Below, piece by piece: positions 13,376 to 23,789 of a stretch of DNA of 64,000 nt; the stretch's first letter is position 1; every line of letters begins with the position of its first letter. The stretch is taken from positions 12,525,020 through 12,589,019 of the forward strand of contig NC_089868.1 of the NCBI RefSeq assembly GCF_036373705.1. The letters run 5' to 3'. Source of the stretch: Amia ocellicauda (lineage: Eukaryota > Chordata > Actinopteri > Amiiformes > Amiidae). Both the position numbers and the translations under genes were made by a program. The notes under the pieces are model-generated. The model was not told where the DNA came from, ran no database searches, and saw only the letters and a list, made by a program, of their open reading frames with translations.

Positions 13376-13874
13376 CGGTTGAGTTTTTTCTATTTAGTCT
13401 GTGATAATAATAAGAACAACCATGCATTCTTAACCAAATATATGCTAAAGAAACTGAACAGAAATGGGTCCCGAACAGTGTTCCCAGACCGGACTTACTG
13501 GGGAGCAGAAGTCTAACCTGAACGCTAGTGAACAACCGGGTCGCCAACCCCGAGAGGCGCAGCAGCGTTGAATGTCTTGCTGGGTTCATCCACAGGACAG
13601 AAAAATCAATGCCACTCACCCGGCGAAAACCAAACGACAGTCATTGTGGAGCCCCTTGGTACCGTGGACCCAACCACTAACGCACAAGTTGTATCTCTCC
13701 ATGTGTGTGCATGCGTGTGTTTGTTTCCTTGAGTAGACGGATGTCTGGAGTACAGGGCAGTCGCTTGTATCTACCGCCTCGATAGCAGGCAAGTCTTTCA
13801 ATTCAAGTGGAAAATCGCTCCTCTTCATAACCTAAGGATCACGCCCAACATTTGTTGTGATTTTCTGTTCATAC

Positions 13875-13933
13875 CTTTCTCTCGCAATAGCGTCTAAACT
13901 AGTACAGGACGGACTGTCCTTCATCTCGTCCAT
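13875..13933 (-). CDS. Candidate first coding exon, unidentified gene
   Basis: On the minus strand AAAATGG begins a 59-base open segment encoding MDEMKDSPSCTSLDAIARE, followed by a donor AAAG/GTATGA. The exon starts at the edge of a CpG-rich patch. The acidic N-terminus matches nothing I know. By position it could be the first exon of the SAM-type gene whose exons lie at 11.1-12.5 kb, but no splice connection can be shown from sequence alone. Confidence 0.4.
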
Positions 13934-14025
13934 TTTGCTTTTCACTCCCGGCCTCCTTCTGAATTTCGCGCGTCATCAGAATCACGTGACTGCACACACG
14001 CGCTCCCTAAGCGCAGCGACACAAA
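13934..14025. promoter_or_regulatory. Candidate bidirectional CpG-rich promoter
   Basis: Two divergent ATG codons in good Kozak context, minus at 13931-13933 and plus at 14026-14028 (AAAATGGCG), are separated by only about 92 bases. Between them are CGCGCG, several CpGs and a palindromic E-box CACGTGAC at about 13983. The rest of the neighbourhood is CpG-poor. The plus-strand frame (MASRSGWQQRRRQLES...) has no identified continuation. Confidence 0.4.
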
Positions 14026-14099
14026 ATGGCGTCCAGGAGCGGGTGGCAGCAGCGGCGTAGGCAGCTTGAGAGTGTGGTGCGTCAGAAGCACAAAGTAGT

Positions 14100-15388
14100 T
14101 CCTTTGTTAATTCTACTTTTTCTACTTAATTCAATTTTTTTAAATGTTCGCTTATATAATAGCTGGCACACATACGCGTGTGTGTAATATATATATATAT
14201 ATATTTATATATATAATAGTGTGTGTGCTGTGAGAATACCAGAGCAACCATCTACTATTGATCTCGCTTGTAGCGCATGGATATCACATCTGAAAGTATG
14301 CTCCGGACCTATTGTTAACAAAAGAGAGTTGGCTAAGGAGGGTAATCCGTGCCAACATTAAACTATAAATAAATGTAATAGGAAATACATCAATAAATAC
14401 GAAATGAATAAATAAATGCAGTTAAAAATTAAATCGAATATTTATATATTTAATATCGTATTTTATTATTTTATTAATTTCGTGATTTATGTATTTACAT
14501 CCTGTTTTAATTTTGGCACGGGTTACCCTCCATAGTAAGGGCAGTAGTTAAGTTACTCTTCAAAGGAAAATAAAAAGTAATGTTTAAGTATAGCTTTACC
14601 GTAAAGCAAAGGTAAAATACAATTTAAAAAAAAAAATGTTTAAGTTGTTACCATAACTTTACAACAGAACAGTATTTTTGCAGTCAGATTACATTTTTAA
14701 AGGTTTCAATTCAATTCAGGGGAATGGCAGTTCTACAAAATGGTTCTGTACATTAAAAACAATTATGGATAATATTTGTAAAACTACATACATTTTGTTT
14801 TTTAATAGTAAATGTCCAGGTTATTCAGTGGATTTTAACCATATGTTAAAATGCGTATATATATTAACATTGGAACAATATAGTTAATTACATATTTTTA
14901 GAGTTTTATTTTTATTTTTTTACAGTGTAGATGGACATCATTTCACAACATTTCAGAATATTTAAGACTTAAAACATACGTTATAGTTAATATGACTAGC
15001 ATATGCCCCACAAATACTGGGCACTCCACACTACACACTATACCAGAGACACGATGGCCTCGACTCACAAATCATAAGAGATCTCTTAGTGAGTGAGGAT
15101 TGGAGTTCCTCTCAGACCACTGTCACACTATTTTGTTTTTAGAAACTAAAGGAAACCGAGATTTTCCAACCCTGAAACCAAAATGCTTATAAGAAACCAC
15201 ACAGCAGACACTTTCACCCAGAGTGACTGGTTGCAACTAGGTGGTGAACTGTACATTAACAGCTAATGCTGCAAAGTCAGTTTTCAATCAATGGGAGGGA
15301 TGAGGGACAAGGAGGAGAGAAAACGAACTCAAGACGACACGCAGGGAGCACCTGGTAGAGTCGAGAGAGAACCTGTTCTGTGAGCCTC
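14100..15388. other. AT-rich non-coding DNA
   Basis: Contains a short (TA)n tract near 14190 and AT-rich sequence. The open frame at 14678-14887 is a product of AT composition. No gene is supported. Confidence 0.4.
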
Positions 15389-15885
15389 CTATTAAAGTCT
15401 TCTCCTGAATCACAGGACAATACAATCAGCTGGTAGGATCCAGCACAGAGAAGCAGGTGTGCGGTTCAAGGAATACAAATATTGTGTCGACTGCAGACTG
15501 CCACACAGTCCCTGCTTCTCACTCCTAGGAGGGTTTTTGATCGATGGTTACAATTATTGGCACTAATTTCTAGTTGAACTGCAGCAAATGAAATGCATAA
15601 TAACCTGCATTTTCTCAGAAGAAATCAACTATTCTTGTTTTGTGTTAATAACTTATTTTTTCTTTTATACATGTGTAGAGCCAGAAATCAATCCATCTCT
15701 TGTATTGACTGCACCATTATAGTAATGTCTTGTTCTTGCTGTTATGATTGTTTATTCATAATGTAAATGATGATTTGATTATGAAAAGTAAATGCATGTC
15801 AAATGTCTTGTGATGTAATTAGTTCCTCCTAAAGATGTTTACTGCTCACATAGTATCTAATTTCCTGTTACTAGTTTTTCTCTGC
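15389..15885. repeat. Duplicated block, copy 1
   Basis: About 330 bases (15389-15720) and then about 110 bases (15776-15885) are nearly identical to 62488-62811 and 63712-63832. In this copy the two parts are nearly contiguous; in the other a foldback element sits between them. The block lies just downstream of the dead kinase gene. Confidence 0.85.
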
Positions 15886-16027
15886 ATTTCCTCAAAACCC
15901 TGACGATCGTTGGTTTATTAAATGATTCTAAATCGGAGCTACTGAGTGTGTTGCTGGTTTTTTCTTCCCTACGTGTGTCTCGCTGGCCTGCACCTCACTA
16001 ATCCAGGTGTGTGTCTGTTTTCTGTTT

Positions 16028-17923
16028 TTACGAGTGTCTGAAGGTTAACAGAAGTTCTCCTCCTCCTCCTCGGTGAGTCAGGACTGGTATATTTTCTGAC
16101 ACGTATGCGCTGCTGAAATTCCTGACATCCTTGTGCCCTCTGATGGTAGGGATGAAAGGAGGCTTCACCTTCCTTTCCAGCAGCCCATTCCAATCCACTC
16201 TCTGAAACAAGACAGAAGAATGAAAGGACGGTCATGATAAGGTGGTGCCACCTTCATGTAAACGGATGTTGTGCCCCAACTTACCGAGAAGTAGGGATGC
16301 TTCTTCACTTCTGCAGCATCCCCTTCACCTGACCCAAGGCGCTCGGCTGGAGTTTTATTCAGAAGCTGCACATGATCCAGAACAAGAAGGAGAGAGAACG
16401 TTATTTTCCATTAATGTACTTCAAGTTGAAACGATGTTAAAAATAAGTTCCCGTAGTTGGAAGTAAAGTTGAGTGAGTTTGCGTTGTGGTTTGGAACCTC
16501 ACTCCACTGCTACACAGTCACTGGGTATTGCTCCAATTCCATAACATTGACATTAACATTTAAGATACAGAGAGACAAACTGGAGGCAAGAACTTAAAGA
16601 ACAACCCTGGCATACAGACCTCTTTCATTATGGAGGCGGCCTTTGAAGAGACGAACCAAGGATATCGCACTTCAGCCTCAACAATATTGCGAAACAACTG
16701 CTCTCCATCGTCACCGCGGAAAGGAGGCTACGGGCACAAGGAGAGAGGGATGAGAGCACATTAAAGGGATACTCCAGACCAGACCTTTGAATATTCACAT
16801 TCTGAGCCCAGGAATGCAAAAACCATACAGACACAAATATTGTATACTGCGCAACAAAATGGTAAATTCACACCTTAGACATGTCTTATTCATCGCTGCA
16901 ATAACCGGAATCCTACCGAGAACCTAACCTGGTTAACAAAATGTCCTGAAGGGGTTGCCATCGTAACCTGGCAATAAAGGCATGTGCTTCCGGTTCTGTA
17001 TGCAGGAGAGATCTATTTTTGGAACTATAAGATCGGATTTCAAATAGTCTAATTAAGTCATCAAGGCTTATGAATCCTAACTGGCCCTCGGTGGTATAGA
17101 TTTAACTTTGCTTTGGTGACATTCAATGAAATGGTTTTAACCGTAATGGATCCACGAGAGGATTACAGTGGCCCTCTGCTCTCACTTTAATACTGCATTA
17201 CCTTGTATTTTTCGAGGCACTTGTAGGAATTAATTGGCAATCCTCTTTTCATACATGACGCTGAGGCGAGACAAAAGACAGACAGCGTGTGAATATACAT
17301 TTAGAAACAGCACTGGTCAATAATTCTGCAGCTGCAACAAAGTGCCGACTTTACTGCAGAGTAAGAAAGTAAAAAAGTCAAAGAAGACCTTGCTAATGCA
17401 GTGCATTGGTGTATTCCATAAAAACACATGACTAGATTTATCCATCTTTGCTCTGCTTACAAATCTCTCTACATCACCAAGGATTACGATATCTCCTTTT
17501 TTCAGCGCCTTGTTGGCCACATTTTCGGATCTGTCTTTGTCCTCAGCCAGCAGCACCTATTAGAGCAACACAGAATCAAGATGGTCAAACTCCACTCTCA
17601 ACCTTAGCATCTACATTCACAACACAAGCATTTAGTAACACATCCTTCCTAATGCTGCACTTTAATAAGTCACACGCAATGCTTGTGTTAAAGGTTAAAA
17701 AGTGCAAATAATTTCAAAATTGTCCACACAGATTTCTTAGGAATCTAGTGTCATGCAAATATCTATTCTCCACATTTCCTATTAAATTACTGATCGTTGG
17801 TTCTGCCCCACATTATATCCATGATGACTCTGATTACTGGGATTTACCTTCCCAAAAGTGCCATTCCCCAGCACGGCAACAGATTTATAGTCCTTGACAC
17901 CAGAACCCAGAAGCCGCTGCCCC
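16028..17923 (-). pseudogene. PKN-like kinase pseudogene (copy 1)
   Basis: Five exons match the intact gene at 27.9-31.2 kb in size and position: glycine-loop exon 17848-17923 (LGNGTFGK), 17465-17556 (92 bases), 16620-16727 (108 bases), 16285-16365 (81 bases), and the C-terminal exon 16028-16201 (PPFIPTIRG). The introns align as well. The four middle exons, carrying alpha-C/hinge, catalytic loop, DFG and activation loop, are absent: sequence jumps near 17.22-17.25 kb from one intron to the remains of another exon. The donor after the 92-base exon is ATTTGT instead of GT, VAIK reads VANK, and the tail has lost about eight codons with a frame change, leaving a TEEEEE stretch in the wrong frame. 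It cannot encode an active kinase. Confidence 0.9.
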
Positions 17924-17969
17924 CTGCAGAAGAGAGAGGGGGGAGAATAGTCAGTTGCAAAAATGAATG

Positions 17970-19000
17970 TCTCATCCAAGATTTGACGGTACATGGCCCG
18001 TCCATCGTCCCTTTGATACGGTGCAGTTGTCCTGTCCCCTTAGCAGAAAAACACCCCCAAAGCATAATGTTTCCACCTCCATGTTTGATGGTGGGGATGG
18101 TGTTCTTGGGGTCATTCCTCCTCCTCCAAACACGGTGAGTTGAGTTGATGCCAAAGAGCTCGTTTTTGGTCTCATCTGACCACAACACTTTCACCCAGTT
18201 CTCCTCTGAATCATTCAGATGTTCATTGGCAAACTTCAGACGGGCCTGTACATGTGCTTTCTTGAGCGGGGGGACCTTGCGGGCGCTGTAGGATTTCAGT
18301 CCTTCACGGTGTAGTGTGTTACCAATTGTTTTCTTGGTGACTATGGTCCCAGCTGCCTTGAGATCATTAACAAGATCCTCCCGTGTAGTTCTGGGCTGAT
18401 TCCTCACCATTCTCATGATCATTGAAACTCCACGAGGTGAGATCTTGCATGGAGCCCCAGACCGAGGGAGACTGACAGTTATTTTGTGTTTCTTCCATTT
18501 GCGAATAATCGCACCAACTGTTGTCACCTTCTCACCAAGCTGCTTGGCGATGGTCTTGTAGCCCATTCCAGCCTTGTGTAGGTCTACAATCTTGTCCCTG
18601 ACATCCTTGGACAGCTCTTTGTTCTTGGCCATGGGGGAGAGTTTGGAATCTGATTGATTGATTGCTTCTGTGGACAGGTGTCTTTTATACAGGTAACGAG
18701 CTGAGATTAGGAGCACTCTCTTAAAGGGAGTGCTCCTAATCTCAGCTCGTTACCTGTATAAAAGACATCTGGGAGACAGAAATCTTGCTGATTGATAGGG
18801 GATCAAATACTTATTTCCCTCATTAACATACAAATCAATTTATAACTTTTTTGAAATGCGTTTTTGTGGATTTTTTTGTTGTTATTCTGTCTCTCACTGT
18901 TAAAATACACCTACCATTAAAATTATAGACTGATCATTTCTTTGTCAGTGGGCAAACATACAAAATCAGCAGGGGCTCAAATACTTTTCTCCCTCACTTT
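17970..19000 (-). mobile_element. Truncated Tc1-like transposon with transposase remnant
   Basis: The transposase starts at the ATG at 18630-18632 ([15 protein letters not shown]). It runs through a paired-type helix-turn-helix region, the first catalytic aspartate (VLWSDETK) and [14 protein letters not shown], for about 215 residues, then shifts frame at TMDG and ends at MYRQILDE near 17970. The second aspartate and last acidic residue of the DDE triad, and the far terminal repeat, are missing. The near end closes at about 19000 with the family's CTCAAATACTTTTCTCCCTC terminus. Beyond the truncation the reading frame runs straight into kinase exon sequence. Confidence 0.92.
18684..18765. repeat. 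Perfect subterminal hairpin of the Tc1 element
   Basis: About 38 bases containing ACAGGTAACGAGCTGAGATT are followed, after a few bases, by their reverse complement. The hairpin lies between the transposase start and the terminal sequence and belongs to the transposon. Confidence 0.85.
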
Positions 19001-19069
19001 ATATATATATATATAATTTAAAATAACCATTCATTGTTTTAAACTCATGATTGCTATTGTTAAGGTACA

Positions 19070-19560
19070 GTGTATCAGGCACACCAGTGAATGCTTCCAG
19101 TAACGGATGAGACCTTTTTGCAGGAGACGAGCGCTCGGGAAGGAAAACTTCACAGACACTGAAGTCTGTTTGTTTATCTTCGTTTATTGAAAGTTTCACA
19201 CAGCCTTTTATACATTTACAAGCAGTATTTCAAAGGAGTTTGGGGGCACTCCCGAAACTGGATATCTTCTTGGCATATGTCCGGGGCAGTTCCGAGACAT
19301 GGGAAGCGATAATTAATAAGGTATTCTTTATAATTAGTTTAAGCAGGGAGGCGTTGATATCAAAGACACAGGTAACAAAATTTCGTAAGGTTTTCTTTGT
19401 AATTAGTTCAGTTATGGAAGCGCTGGTACCAAGGACACACTGTACTAATAAGAACGTATTAATACATAATTTTGGTTCGTTACCCAAGGAATTTCCACGT
19501 CAGCAGAAATTGTTTCTGTCTGCCACACAGATAAGTCTGAGCAGAGAAATCATAATGTGA
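19070..19560 (-). mobile_element. Retrovirus-like LTR with repeated U3
   Basis: On the minus strand GTATAAAAGGC is followed 25 bases on by CAATAAAC, and then by a CCGAGCGCTCG palindrome that recurs in the LTR at 26.47 kb. Upstream, two diverged copies of a unit of about 70 bases (around 19,280-19,350 and 19,360-19,430) resemble the tandem enhancers of retroviral U3 regions. No gag, pol or env is present. Confidence 0.5.
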
Positions 19561-19951
19561 GCAGATAAATCCTAATAAAAATAAGTTTTAACTAGTACCT
19601 TTCTGGAAAGTTTCTTATATTTTCTAACAGTTATACAGTGGGTATATACAGTACATAGGGGGCAATTTTACCCCAACAGCTATTAAGTGGTAGGTTGATT
19701 AGATAATCATCTTACTTCAAAACCAGATTTAATATTCTTGTACCTCCACTAGCTCTTGTGGGCAGGGCTTTGACCAGTTCTTCCCAAGATGCATCATCAT
19801 GAACCAGAGTTAAATGTTTGATTATGCTACCAACACTATGGAATTGAACTATCCCATCCATGGACTGCTCTTCAACAACCTCTCTCAGGAAGAGTGAAGC
19901 AGCCTGTCTCAGCCGAGTTATTCTGTTATACTGTAGCTCAATGGAAAACAT

Positions 19952-20880
19952 GGAAATAATAATACAGCGTTACATGACTCATACAACCTTGCAGATCAGT
20001 ACACATGCACACACACAAAATACATAAATAAAACAGAAAATGTGTTAATAAATGTATGTTCTTTTTTTAATTGTTATAATTTATTTAAAAAAATTGATTA
20101 ACATGGGGAAACATGCACAGGCAACATGTATGTGAAATAGATTACTGGATGTAGTTTCATACACATAACAACAAGTGTAGCTTTTGAATATTAATGTGCT
20201 AGAGATGATTACCCATATATTAATACATTCAAATTGGCAATGATTTAATTTACAGGACATTTGTTTACCCAGCTGGCCAGGATTTAAGTGCAATTGTTTT
20301 CAACACTAGTCCCCTCTTTCCAAAGGATTTTATTTGTCACCTTAAAATTATCAATTTGTAAAGATTTATTTAGCAGTTGTGTTGGTGAATTATGTAATTT
20401 AAAGGTAATTTGGTATAAACATCTAAACACTTTTCAGCTCCCAGGGACCAGAGCTTCCACTGTCATATCACTTGCTAAATTGATTAATAACTAACTTATT
20501 ACAAACTACATTTATTCTAGTGTTTAGACATTCGTGATTTAGAGTGACCTGTACAATTAGCTGGATCAGGATCAGGGCTGTTTAAGCATCTCTGTAGCTT
20601 TATCGGAGAAATACGTAAGTGTGATAATGTCTGTGAAAAAAACAAACAAAAAAACATGGTAGTATCTTAGTAGTATGTTGGATATATATGCTAATCTTAT
20701 GGCTAGTGTTTACTATGTTCTGTTTAAGACTTTGTCCATTGCCCTTGCAGGAGTTATATATTCTATGTAGGGTGTTTTGTAATCTCCTAGGTACATCTTT
20801 GTATCCTCCACTTATGATTTAGATATAGATACATCCGTCTCAGTGTTAATTGATTTCAATATTACAATAATGCTTTAAGG
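19952..20880. other. Intron of the CLCA fragment
   Basis: AT-rich DNA between the last two CLCA exons. I see no further exon or repeat that I can name. Confidence 0.5.
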
Positions 20881-21693
20881 ACTTACAATCATGCTTCCTG
20901 ACACATCCAGCACCAAGCACATTTCTCTCTGTCCCTTCTGTAACACTGTGAACTGGGGTGCAGGAGGAGGGGTGACCAAAACACCAGAGTTCCTGAAGTC
21001 CTCAGAGCTGCCAATCACACTCCATACACTTCTGTAGTTGCACATTCTGTTCTGCATGTTCTGGGCTTCCGTGTTATGTTCTTTTGTCATTACAGAATCC
21101 AGTTATCTATAAAATACAAGCATTAGTGTACCTGCAATTTCTATTCACGTCTGTGCTAAAATTTCAAATTGTACACTGGAGCAAACAGCTTTGAAAGTTT
21201 GTCCAGTTCGTTAGTTGTTGGGCATCTCTACTGGACTGACTGGGAAGGATAGAGAACACTGAGCTATACTAACCAAAGAGGAAGTAATAAATGTTAATTG
21301 AAAACAAGGAATGATATTGGACAGATATTTTGTTTCTTGAGGACTTGTCAAATATCACACATGTAGATTGGTATGAGAACATTTAAAACTTAGTTTTACT
21401 ACTTACAGCAGGCAGGCTCTTGATTATTTTCTGGGATAAACTGGCAGGTTGTATTGGGTAACCAGTAGCTGGGTCAATGGAGCACTGCCGCACAGAATTG
21501 CCACAGGGGACACCTATGGTGCTTTTGAGATCTTTGAAACACCTGAAAAAATGTGCAATTTTTAAATATGAATTTCATATTTTAAATGGTAATTTATATG
21601 AATACCATAATAATTAAGAGCAAAACCATATCGAAAGCAAATAAATTATAAATTAGTCATGTTTTGAGTATCAAATTACTTACTATATTGGTT

Positions 21694-22211
21694 ATTGTCA
21701 TGATTACCTTCGGGGGCACAGGAACAGGGGATCCCAGTGCAGTGCTGGATCGCGGGATGGTCGGACAGGTGTGGGTTGGGTACCAGCAAAGCAAGGCAAA
21801 CAAGGGCTGAACGAAGACAAGGTCGTGGTAACAGGTGTTGGTCGTGGGATCAACAGGCAAAGGCAAGATGGATTCGTGGTCGGGAAGACAGGCAGGAAGT
21901 CAAGGGAACATGGGAAATCCAAGGCACAAAGAGGACAGGGATACGTGACCAAGACTGGAACAGGCACTGGGACAAGGCTAGGGATTGCAGTTGGAACTGA
22001 CAACACTTCGCCCCGACGGAGGGAAGTGAGGGGATTATAAGGGAAGCAGGAACCAGGCTTGGGATGTGCAGGGCGAATGGGAACAGCGGGATAGAACAGG
22101 AGTGCACATGGGTGACCGGAATGTTAATAGACAGAGTGACGAGAGCAGGGAGAAGGCAGGGAAATGGCGGCCCCTAGTGGGGATAGAGGGGGAGCGCTAG
22201 GGGACCATGAC
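21694..22211 (-). mobile_element. Ty3/gypsy-type LTR (minus orientation)
   Basis: Minus-strand start TGTCATGGTCCCC at about 22211, with the purine/pyrimidine layout of the LTRs at 6.26 and 59.5 kb. It lies in the intron between the first two surviving CLCA exons. Confidence 0.5.
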
Positions 22212-22509
22212 AGCTATAGACTTATATAACTATTGCAATATTATGATGAATAGGAATGTAGTGTAATTAAAGTGTAATACTGTAATACAAATGTGTATGT
22301 TTCATTAATCTATATAAACACAATCATTATTATGTATACATACAGTACATTAAACTATAATGTATTGAAGCTTTAACTAAAATAGTTTAAAATTACCTTG
22401 TTGCCTCAATCCGTTTCTCTTTTGATATGTAAAATGGCATTTGCTGGTTGTATTCATCATAGACCCCCATCTCAAATGAGCCCATTCATGTATAAAGACA
22501 TGAAGACAC

Positions 22510-23182
22510 TGTATACACACTTCACCTATCTTACAATGTCATGTTAATATGGTAAACATTGTTTTATAGCACTCAAATAAACATTTACATTAATAAGCAG
22601 GTTGTTATTTTTCTTTAATGATATTTCGCTGGCAGGCTGAAAAGGATGGAATTTAGAAACAGGAAGAGGTCATGAACTATTACTCTCCAATTAAACACAT
22701 TGTTTCAGAGAATCGGTAGTTTAAGCATTTTTTTTAAATAAAAACTTAAATAAATGCTAAATCTCAATTTTTTAAGAATATATATTTATCATTTGATAAT
22801 TTTTTTAGCAAAATAAATATATAGCTAGCATGCACATACAGTCCTGCCCATCTGGTGCAGGTCAGCCTCTCACAGCAGTGAGGGCGGTATTTCAGTAAAC
22901 TGTACAATTTGAGCTGCGTTTTAGTGCATCGTCGGGGCATCAAATTGTCCGACTCTGTTTTCGTGATGTGGTCTGAGTGGAGACTCTCTCCAAAGTAAAA
23001 AGCAAAAGCAGCCCAGTAAAAACTGAATAAAAAAAATCACAGAACTGGGGCAGGAAGGGTCAGGGCAGAGCTTTATATACTGTGAGTGGTCAGAGGACCA
23101 ACACGCCCAGGGTGTGAAGTAGTAAACTCACAGAGAGCAATTTCCCCCTTTGATAAGCTGGCACACAATCCCATCAGCATAA
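22510..23182. other. Non-coding DNA
   Basis: No further upstream CLCA exon (propeptide or signal peptide) could be seen here. AT-rich, with no named repeat. Confidence 0.4.
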
Positions 23183-23560
23183 TGGCCTGGCTTCGTGTGT
23201 CCTCTTCACAGTGTCTGTGGCCTGGCTCAGTGTGTCCTCTTCACAGTGTCTGTGGTCTGGCTCCGTGTATCCTCTTCACTGTGTCTGTCGCCTGGCTCCG
23301 TGTGTCCTCTTCACAGTGTCTGTGGCCTGGCTCTGTGTGTCCTCTTCACAGTGTCTGTGGCCTGGCTCCGTGTGTCCTCTTCACAGTGTCTGTGGCCTGG
23401 CTCTGTGTGTCCTCTTCACAGTGTCTGTGGCCTGGCTCAGTGTGTCCTCTTCACAGTGTGTCCTCTTCACAGTGTCTGTGGCCTGGCTCAGTGTGTCCTC
23501 TTCACAGTGTGTCCTATTCACAGTGTCTGTGGCCTAGCTCAGTGTGTCCTCTTCACTCTT
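23183..23560. repeat. 35-bp minisatellite, locus 1
   Basis: The unit GTGTCTGTGGCCTGGCTCNG plus TGTGTCCTCTTCACA is 35 bases and repeats about nine times with some truncated units. Because 35 is not a multiple of three and the unit has no stop, three overlapping frames of 108-173 codons are open here; they should not be read as genes. Confidence 0.92.
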
Positions 23561-23780
23561 TAGTTCAAAACACAAAGAAATGCATGTCATTAATCCACAG
23601 CAGCTAGCAGTGGACAAATGCAGAATGTATTGAAAGCAAGGAATGAGTGAACCTTGAATAAGATTTGAGCAGACGTTTGCAGTCACCCTGGAAGCGCAAT
23701 CCCTGCTCTGCCTCCCCGTCCGACTTGAAGAAGGAGCCTCGGCCTCTGTGGAGCGATGAGGACAAGTATGAAAAATAATT
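23561..23780. repeat. Duplicated flank of the minisatellite, copy 1
   Basis: About 220 bases match 41937-42155 closely. On the minus strand both copies contain an acceptor-like CGCTCCACAG followed by about 95 bases open in one phase (motifs RGSFFK and FQGDCKRLLKSYS). The residues are similar in the two copies but no donor of good quality follows. Confidence 0.8.
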
Positions 23781-23789
23781 ATTAAAGCT

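Larger units (their letters stand above)
19716..22508 (-). pseudogene. CLCA-family fragment (metalloprotease to VWA region)
   Basis: Four exons in order on the minus strand. 22397-22508 carries the CLCA zinc-protease motif (HEWAHLRWGVYDEYN). 21407-21542 carries CFKDLKSTIG and CSIDPATG. 20887-21106 carries MCNYRSVWSVI and the start of the VWA domain with its MIDAS motif (VLDVSGSM). 19716-19930 carries RLRQAASLFLREVVEEQS and the LPTRASGGT segment. Junction phases agree. CLCA proteins are secreted, self-cleaving regulators of calcium-activated chloride conductance. Here no signal-peptide exon or C-terminal exons exist, the third exon has an extra A in an AAAA run just after FCNDK that breaks the frame, and an LTR sits in the first intron. 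I judge it a pseudogene fragment; a sequencing error in the homopolymer is the alternative for the frameshift. Confidence 0.88.

Noticed and set aside
23086-23607. Open frames of 108-173 codons with a repeated CPLHSVCGLA-type peptide
   Set aside because: They are three frames of one 35-base minisatellite without stop codons, and the same happens at 41.46-41.98 kb. No splice or start context.
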